A DNA stretch of 12,064 nucleotides from JANYCG01 sp031397915 (lineage in GTDB: Bacteria > Pseudomonadota > Gammaproteobacteria > Burkholderiales > Burkholderiaceae_C): contig JANNMM010000253.1 in NCBI GenBank assembly GCA_031397915.1, forward strand, positions 1-12,064, given 5' to 3'. Below are positions 7,646-12,064 of the stretch, in pieces. The stretch's first letter is position 1, and each line of letters opens with the position of its first letter. The position numbers and the translations under genes were made by a program. The notes below the pieces were generated by a model. The model was not told the DNA's origin, searched no databases, and was given only the letters and a program-made list of their open reading frames with translations.

Positions 7646-8356
7646 ATGACTGCTCTCGCTCCTGCTACCCCGCTCACGGCTTTTCCACCCCGCGCCACAC
7701 GCGCGACGCGAAGCGACGGAACGCAAGCCCGTCAGCGGCTGCTTCTGGCTGCGCTCAAACTGTTTGCTTCCAACGGTTTCTCCAAAACATCGACTCGCGA
7801 GATCGCCGAAGCTGCGGGGGTGAATATCGCAGCCATCAGCTACTATTTTGGCGACAAGGCGGCGTTGTACCGCACTGTTTTTGTGGAGCCCATGGGAGGT
7901 CACCGCAACGACACGACCCTCTTTACCCGGCCTGACATCGGACTGCGCAGTGCCGTGGAAGCTTATTACACCGGATTCCTTGCCCCCATGAAGCAAGGTG
8001 AACTGTTGCAGCAGTGTGTGCGGCTGCATTTTCGCGAAATGATTGAACCCACCGGGCTGTGGGCCCAGGAAATTGAGGACGGGATCAAGCCTGCACATAA
8101 AGCCTTGTGCTCAGTGCTGTGCCGCCATCTCGGCCTGGTTCGCCCAGACGAGGACGTGCACAGGCTTGGTTTTGCCATCGCCGCCCTGGCATTGCAATTG
8201 TTTGTCGGGCGCGACCTGATCGACGCCATTGCGCCCCGCCTTGTAAGCACACCTGCGGCGATTGACAAGGCAGTACAACGGCTCGCAGGTTTTGCCGTGG
8301 CTATGGTCGACGCTGAGCTTGCCCGCCGCGACCGGGCCGTCAAAGGGGAAAAATAA
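7646..8356 (+). CDS. TetR/AcrR-family transcriptional regulator, CecR-like C-terminal domain
   Basis: A 236-residue cytoplasmic DNA-binding repressor, probably of the efflux operon it heads. An Ala/Arg/Pro/Thr-rich tail of about 25 residues precedes a typical TetR DNA-binding domain (about 28-75). Helix 1 is ARQRLLLAALKLFASNGFSK, and the helix-turn-helix is TSTREIAEAAGVNIAAISYYFGDK with the family's YYF signature, at about 48-71. The C-terminal half, with LALQLFVGRDLIDAIAPRL and AVAMVDAELARRD, resembles the CecR (YbiH)/DUF1956 type, which often sits beside efflux genes; this sub-assignment is from memory. No later Met gives a full HTH, so ATG 7646 is the start; GGGG 3 bases upstream is only a weak SD. 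Its stop overlaps the next start as TAATG. The palindrome 22 bp upstream is the likely autoregulatory site. The ligand is unknown. Confidence 0.93.
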   Translation: MTALAPATPLTAFPPRATRATRSDGTQARQRLLLAALKLFASNGFSKTSTREIAEAAGVNIAAISYYFGDKAALYRTVFVEPMGGHRNDTTLFTRPDIGLRSAVEAYYTGFLAPMKQGELLQQCVRLHFREMIEPTGLWAQEIEDGIKPAHKALCSVLCRHLGLVRPDEDVHRLGFAIAALALQLFVGRDLIDAIAPRLVSTPAAIDKAVQRLAGFAVAMVDAELARRDRAVKGEK

Positions 8357-9792
8357 TGCTCGCATTGCGCCATGCCGCATGGTGTCTACCGGCCTTTGTC
8401 ATCAGTTGTGCCAACGTGCCCGCATCCAATGAAAAGGCACATGCGGCCACCGCGTTGACCGCTGCAGCGCCTGTACAGTGGCAAGCGCCCCTGCCGCACA
8501 ACGGCAAACAGGAAGACCTGAGCCGATGGTGGCAGCAACAGGGCGACGCACTGCTGGTGGAGTTGATTGACGCCGCGCAGGCTGTGAGCCCGACGTTGGC
8601 ATTGGCCCGCTCGCGTATCGGGCAATCGCGTGCCACGTTGATTGGCAGCCGAGCCGCGCTGGGGCCGACGCTGGATGCATCGGCGAGTGCCAGCCGTTCG
8701 GTAACTCAGCCGGACATCCCGTTGGCCACGACGCTGCAGGCGGGTTTGCTTGCGGGTTGGGAGATTGACCTGTTTGGCGCCGGCGCCAGCGCCAGCGCTG
8801 CTGCTGCCGATCGGCTGGCCAGTGCCCAGGCCGCGTGGCACGATGCACGGGTATCAACCGCGGCCGAAGTTGCGAACCAATACGTTCAACTTCTGGCCTG
8901 CAACCGGCAGGTCGCATTGGCCCGGCAGGATGCCGCCTCCAAGGCCGAAACTGCCCGACTTCTGGGTATTTCAACGCGTGCCGGATTCACCGCAACGGGC
9001 GACCTCGAGCTGACGCGTGCAGGGTCTGCAGATGCCGCCAACCAGGTGGTCTTGGTCGCTGCCCAATGTGACGTCATGGTCAAAGGGCTGGTTGCACTGA
9101 CGGGTTTGTCCGAACCTGATTTGCGGGCGAAATTCGGCAAGTCAGCCCTCGACCAGGCCCAACTGACACCCGTTTATGTGGCAGCAGTCCCAGCCGATGC
9201 ACTGAACCAGCGGCCTGACCTGTTTGCCGCGGCACGTGACATCGATGCCGCAGCGCAAGATCTGGCCAGCAGCAACGCGCAACACTATCCGCGACTCAGC
9301 TTGAGCGGGTCGATCGGCGCTCTCAGTGTGAACATGGGTGGTGCCGGCATAGATTTGACAACCTGGTCGATTGGGCCATTGGCGCTCTCGGTTCCCCTGT
9401 TTGATGGCGGTCGTCGGCGTGCGAACACCGACGCGGCGCGGTACCGTTACGACGAGGCCGTTGCGGTTTACCGCGGAAAAGTGCGACAGGCTGTGCGCGA
9501 AGTTGAACAGGCGTTGGTCAATCTGCAAGCCTCAACCGAACTCCGCGACAACACAGAGGAGGCGGCGCGGGCCTGGCGCGCCTCACTGGACGCTACTGTC
9601 GCGCGGCAACGCATCGGCTTCGCGAGCCAGGTTGAAGTTGAGAACGCCCGGCGGATGGCATTGGCCGCTGAAACCGGCCGGCTCACCCTGCAACGTGACC
9701 AGATACTGGCCTGGGTGGCGCTTTACCGTGCCGTCGGTGGCGGATGGCAGCCTTCGGGCATGGGCAAAACCCTTTCGGAAGAAACCCGATGA
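8356..9792 (+). CDS. NodT-family outer membrane factor lipoprotein of an RND efflux pump (TolC-like channel)
   Basis: A 478-residue outer-membrane channel component. The N-terminus has a short basic/hydrophobic signal ending in a lipobox (V-I-S-C), so Cys18 is the probable lipidation site. Two outer-membrane efflux protein repeats follow (about 60-250 and 280-460). Diagnostic NodT motifs are present: RWWQQQGD, WEIDLFG (135-141), NQRPDLFAAARDIDAAAQDL, YPRLSLSGSIG, VPLFDGGRRRANTDAA and the terminal WVALYRAVGGGW. The normal family length is about 470-500. The stretch 141-151 is an unusual Gly/Ala/Ser run where relatives tend to have basic residues after WE(L/I)DLFG. A good SD (AGGGGA, 8344-8349, 6-base spacer) lies in the end of the regulator gene, and the start shares one base with its stop. 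The ATGA at its own end couples it to the adaptor gene. It should trimerise and dock with the adaptor; the substrate is unknown. Confidence 0.94.
   Translation: MLALRHAAWCLPAFVISCANVPASNEKAHAATALTAAAPVQWQAPLPHNGKQEDLSRWWQQQGDALLVELIDAAQAVSPTLALARSRIGQSRATLIGSRAALGPTLDASASASRSVTQPDIPLATTLQAGLLAGWEIDLFGAGASASAAAADRLASAQAAWHDARVSTAAEVANQYVQLLACNRQVALARQDAASKAETARLLGISTRAGFTATGDLELTRAGSADAANQVVLVAAQCDVMVKGLVALTGLSEPDLRAKFGKSALDQAQLTPVYVAAVPADALNQRPDLFAAARDIDAAAQDLASSNAQHYPRLSLSGSIGALSVNMGGAGIDLTTWSIGPLALSVPLFDGGRRRANTDAARYRYDEAVAVYRGKVRQAVREVEQALVNLQASTELRDNTEEAARAWRASLDATVARQRIGFASQVEVENARRMALAAETGRLTLQRDQILAWVALYRAVGGGWQPSGMGKTLSEETR
9777..9781 (+). promoter_or_regulatory. Shine-Dalgarno supporting the adaptor start at 9789
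   Basis: GGAAG, 7 bases before ATG 9789, lies in the last codons of the upstream channel gene. The alternative ATG at 9855 has no comparable purine-rich block upstream (bases before it read cttattcc). This favours 9789 as the initiation site despite the odd N-terminus it gives. Confidence 0.45.
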
Positions 9793-10967
9793 TCTGGCCC
9801 AACATTTCAGCGCGCGAAGTCCCGCCCAACCCATTCGTTGACTGGTCTTATTCCATGACACCCACCTTGAAGTCCGCAGCACCGGCAATTTCTGCGGCAT
9901 CACTTTTACTCGCAGCGGCGTTTGTCTTGATTTCCAGCACAACCCTGGCGGCAAACGACAAGCCGCCGGCGGCGCCGAAACCGGCCCTGACGGTAACCAT
10001 CACCCAGCCGCAAATGGCGCAATTGCCGGTCGCTCTCAGCGCAAACGGCAACATCGCCGCCTGGCAGGAGACCAGCATCGGCAGTGAGGCGCAAGGATTG
10101 CGACTGGCCGAAGTGCGCGTCGACGTGGGTGACAGCGTTCGCGCCGGCCAAATACTGGCTGTTTATGCCTCGGACGGCATACAGGCCGATGTAGCGCAGG
10201 CTCGGGCGGCGCTTGCTGAAGCCGAGGTCGCGGCCAATGCCGCTGCGCAGGAGGCCGAACGTGCGCGCGCCGTGCAAAACAGCGGCGCAGTGAGTGCACA
10301 ACAAATCAACCAGTTGCTCAACGCCGATTTGAGCGCCAAAGCCCGGGTTCAGACCGCCCGGGCGCAGGTTATGGCGCACCAGGTGCGCCTCAAGAATACC
10401 CAGGTCCTGGCGCCGGACTTCGGCACGATTTCCGCACGCACGGCCTCGGCTGGCGCTATTGGCGGCGGCGAATTGTTCCGCCTGATCCGCAAAGGCCGTC
10501 TCGAATGGCGCGCTGAAGTGACGTCAGCGGAGTTGGCCCGAGTCAAGCCCGGATTGGCAGTTACCGTGACCACTGCGGCCGGCGCCATAGTCTTGGGCAA
10601 GGTGCGGATGATCAGCCCTCAAGTCGACACCCAGACCCGCGCGGCGCTTGTGTTTGTGGACTTGCCGGTAACACCACAGACACAACACCTGGTCAAACCC
10701 GGCATGTTCGCGAAGGGGGACTTCGAACTGGGTCAAACCGGCGCCGTGACGCTGCCGCAAACTGCCGTGGTCATGCGCGACGGATTCACCTATGTTTACA
10801 CCGTCGGCGCGGACAGCCGCATCGCCCAGGTCAAGGTTCAGACGGGCCGGATGGTCGGCGATCGGGTGGAGATTCTCAGCAAGTTGGTGGCCGACGCCCG
10901 CGTGGTGGCGCTCGGCGCAGGGTTTTTAAACGACGGTGATCTGGTCCGCGTGATCACCGCCAAATAG
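9789..10967 (+). CDS. RND efflux periplasmic adaptor (membrane fusion protein, HlyD-like)
   Basis: Bridges the inner-membrane pump and the outer-membrane channel. From ATG 9789 it has 392 residues; from ATG 9855 it would have 370. A signal sequence (basic Lys28, hydrophobic 33-50, likely cut after TLA at 52-54) begins at the second Met, so 9789 adds a 22-residue tail ahead of it. The SD and ATGA overlap favour 9789, while the signal-peptide shape favours 9855. The mature part shows a first lipoyl half (VDVGDSVRAGQILAVY, about 111-126), an alpha-hairpin of Ala/Gln/Glu-rich heptads (about 132-205), a second lipoyl half (VLAPDFGTISART from about 206), a beta-barrel (LEWRAEVTSAELARVKPGL) and a membrane-proximal part (VKPGMFAKGDFELG ... 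LPQTAVVMRDGFTYVYTV). No lipobox is seen, so it is probably a soluble or signal-anchored periplasmic protein. Positioned 15 bp before the pump gene. The substrate is undefined. Confidence 0.93.
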   Translation: MIWPNISAREVPPNPFVDWSYSMTPTLKSAAPAISAASLLLAAAFVLISSTTLAANDKPPAAPKPALTVTITQPQMAQLPVALSANGNIAAWQETSIGSEAQGLRLAEVRVDVGDSVRAGQILAVYASDGIQADVAQARAALAEAEVAANAAAQEAERARAVQNSGAVSAQQINQLLNADLSAKARVQTARAQVMAHQVRLKNTQVLAPDFGTISARTASAGAIGGGELFRLIRKGRLEWRAEVTSAELARVKPGLAVTVTTAAGAIVLGKVRMISPQVDTQTRAALVFVDLPVTPQTQHLVKPGMFAKGDFELGQTGAVTLPQTAVVMRDGFTYVYTVGADSRIAQVKVQTGRMVGDRVEILSKLVADARVVALGAGFLNDGDLVRVITAK

Positions 10968-10982
10968 AAAGCGCTGCGAACC

Positions 10983-12064
10983 ATGAACGTTTCAGCCTGG
11001 TCAATCCGCAACCCGATTCCGTCGGTGATGCTGTTTGTGCTGCTCACCTTTGCAGGCCTGCTGTCGTTCAAGGCCATGAAGATCCAGAATTTCCCGGACA
11101 TAGACCTTCCCACCGTGATGGTCACTGCAGCCCTGCCTGGCGCGGCACCGGCCCAGCTGGAGACTGAAGTGGCGCGAAAGATTGAAAACTCGATTGCCAC
11201 TTTGCAGGGCCTCAAACACATCTACACCAAGGTTCAGGACGGCGCGGTCACGATCACCGCCGAGTTCCGTCTGGAGAAGCCGGTGCAGGAAGCGGTTGAC
11301 GATGTCCGCTCTGCGGTGTCGCGGATTCGCAGCGAGCTGCCAGGCGACGTCCGCGACCCGATTGTCAGCAAACTCGACATGGCGGCGATGCCCGTGTTGG
11401 CGTTCACGGTTCGCTCCAATTCCCTTGACGACGAAGCCCTGTCATGGTTTGTCGACAACGAAATTTCCAAGAAACTTCTTTCCGTGCGCGGCGTGGGTGG
11501 GGTCGCCCGCGTGGGCGGTGTCACGCGCGAGGTACGGGTGGCGCTCGATCCTTTCAAGCTGCAGGCGTTGAACGCCACCGCCGCCGACGTGTCCCGCCAG
11601 GTGCGCCAGGTTCAACAAGACAGCGCAGGCGGCCGCACGGATGTCGGTGGGGGCGAACAACCGGTGCGAACCCTGGCCACCGTCAAGTCGGCGCAGGAGT
11701 TGGGGGGCCTGTTCCTGAGCTTGAGCGATGGCCGGAAAATCCGCCTGGATCAGGTCGCCACGGTCACCGACACCATTGCCGAGCCGCGATCTGCGGCGCT
11801 GCTCAACGGCAAACCCGTGGTGGGGTTTGAGGTGTCGCGCAGCCGTGGCGAAAGCGAGGTCTCAGTAGGTGCGGCGGTTCAAATTGCATTGGCTGAACTG
11901 AAAGTGCAGCACCCGGACCTTGAACTGACCGAAGCTTTCAATTTTGTCGCACCCGTGGAAGAGGAGTACCAAGGCTCGATGGCGCTATTGTACGAGGGTG
12001 CGGCACTCGCGGTGTTGGTGGTGTGGCTGTTTCTGCGCGATTGGCGTGCAACTTTTGTCTCGTC
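10983..12064 (+). CDS. RND efflux pump, inner-membrane permease subunit (AcrB/HAE-1-like), C-terminus outside window
   Basis: The first 360 residues of a proton-driven RND pump (full length usually 1000-1060) are present. TM1 is at about 12-29 (IPSVMLFVLLTFAGLLSF), followed by the conserved FPDIDLPTV (37-45), PGAAPAQLETEVARKIENSI and GLKHIYTKVQDG of the porter domain. The porter/docking region holds DDVRSAVSRIRSELPGDV, SVRGVGGVARVGG and IRLDQVATV. TM2 starts near 339 with ALAVLVVWLFLRDWRATF. This matches the hydrophobe/amphiphile (multidrug-type) RND branch rather than the heavy-metal branch, but the proton-relay Asp pair in TM4 and the drug-binding loops are not in view. ATG 10983 gives a family-typical N-terminus (short amphipathic segment then SIRNPIP). 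Its SD is weak, so translation may depend on the adaptor 15 bp upstream. It forms a tripartite pump with the two preceding products. Confidence 0.95.
   Translation, partial: MNVSAWSIRNPIPSVMLFVLLTFAGLLSFKAMKIQNFPDIDLPTVMVTAALPGAAPAQLETEVARKIENSIATLQGLKHIYTKVQDGAVTITAEFRLEKPVQEAVDDVRSAVSRIRSELPGDVRDPIVSKLDMAAMPVLAFTVRSNSLDDEALSWFVDNEISKKLLSVRGVGGVARVGGVTREVRVALDPFKLQALNATAADVSRQVRQVQQDSAGGRTDVGGGEQPVRTLATVKSAQELGGLFLSLSDGRKIRLDQVATVTDTIAEPRSAALLNGKPVVGFEVSRSRGESEVSVGAAVQIALAELKVQHPDLELTEAFNFVAPVEEEYQGSMALLYEGAALAVLVVWLFLRDWRATFVS

Noticed and set aside
9744..9788. Earliest in-frame ATG of the adaptor frame
   Set aside because: It lies within the conserved C-terminal end of the channel gene and adds residues unlike a secretion signal. 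The ATGA-coupled start at 9789 with its own SD is better.
1..12064. Search by eye for CRISPR arrays, tRNA genes, insertion sequences, toxin-antitoxin pairs or defence genes
   Set aside because: No direct-repeat arrays, cloverleaf-like segments, transposase motifs or small paired genes were seen. All larger open regions belong to housekeeping or efflux genes.

Overview
The window is an ordinary chromosomal stretch of a GC-rich proteobacterium. Protein signatures and gene order (yhdP and a nitrilase divergent from glnE; a TetR / NodT / MFP / RND cluster) fit Burkholderiales best, probably Comamonadaceae-like (Rhodoferax/Polaromonas type). That placement is inferred from remembered family sequences, not from a search. 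Nearly every base is coding. No tRNA, rRNA, CRISPR array, insertion sequence or phage gene is visible.

Left part, minus strand (1-4713): yhdP, a 1385-residue AsmA-like envelope protein, runs leftward. It overlaps by an ATGA junction the start of a carbon-nitrogen hydrolase of the Nit1/Nit2 type, whose C-terminus lies beyond the window edge. A strong Shine-Dalgarno (SD) sequence inside the yhdP 3' end precedes the hydrolase start.

Middle, plus strand (4740-7541): glnE, the two-headed glutamine synthetase adenylyltransferase/deadenylase, is divergent from yhdP with only 26 bp between the two start codons. Promoters for both genes must therefore lie at least partly inside the opposite gene. Both catalytic Asp-x-Asp motifs of GlnE are intact.

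Gap 7542-7645: this 104-bp region is the only real intergenic space. It holds a 9-bp-arm inverted repeat just after glnE, a near-perfect 20-bp palindrome that looks like a TetR-family operator, and a possible extended -10 very close to the next start codon.

Right part, plus strand (7646-12064): a self-contained efflux operon. A TetR-family regulator (CecR-like C-terminal half) is followed by a NodT-type outer membrane lipoprotein, a periplasmic adaptor and an RND inner-membrane pump cut by the window end. Junctions are tight (TAATG, ATGA, then 15 bp), so the four genes are probably co-transcribed and partly translationally coupled. The likely scheme is that the TetR protein binds the palindrome, represses its own operon and is released by a compound the tripartite pump exports. 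Substrate and inducer cannot be read from the sequence.

I found no clear evidence of a previously undescribed system. The most useful leads are the operator/promoter arrangement and a start-site ambiguity in the adaptor.
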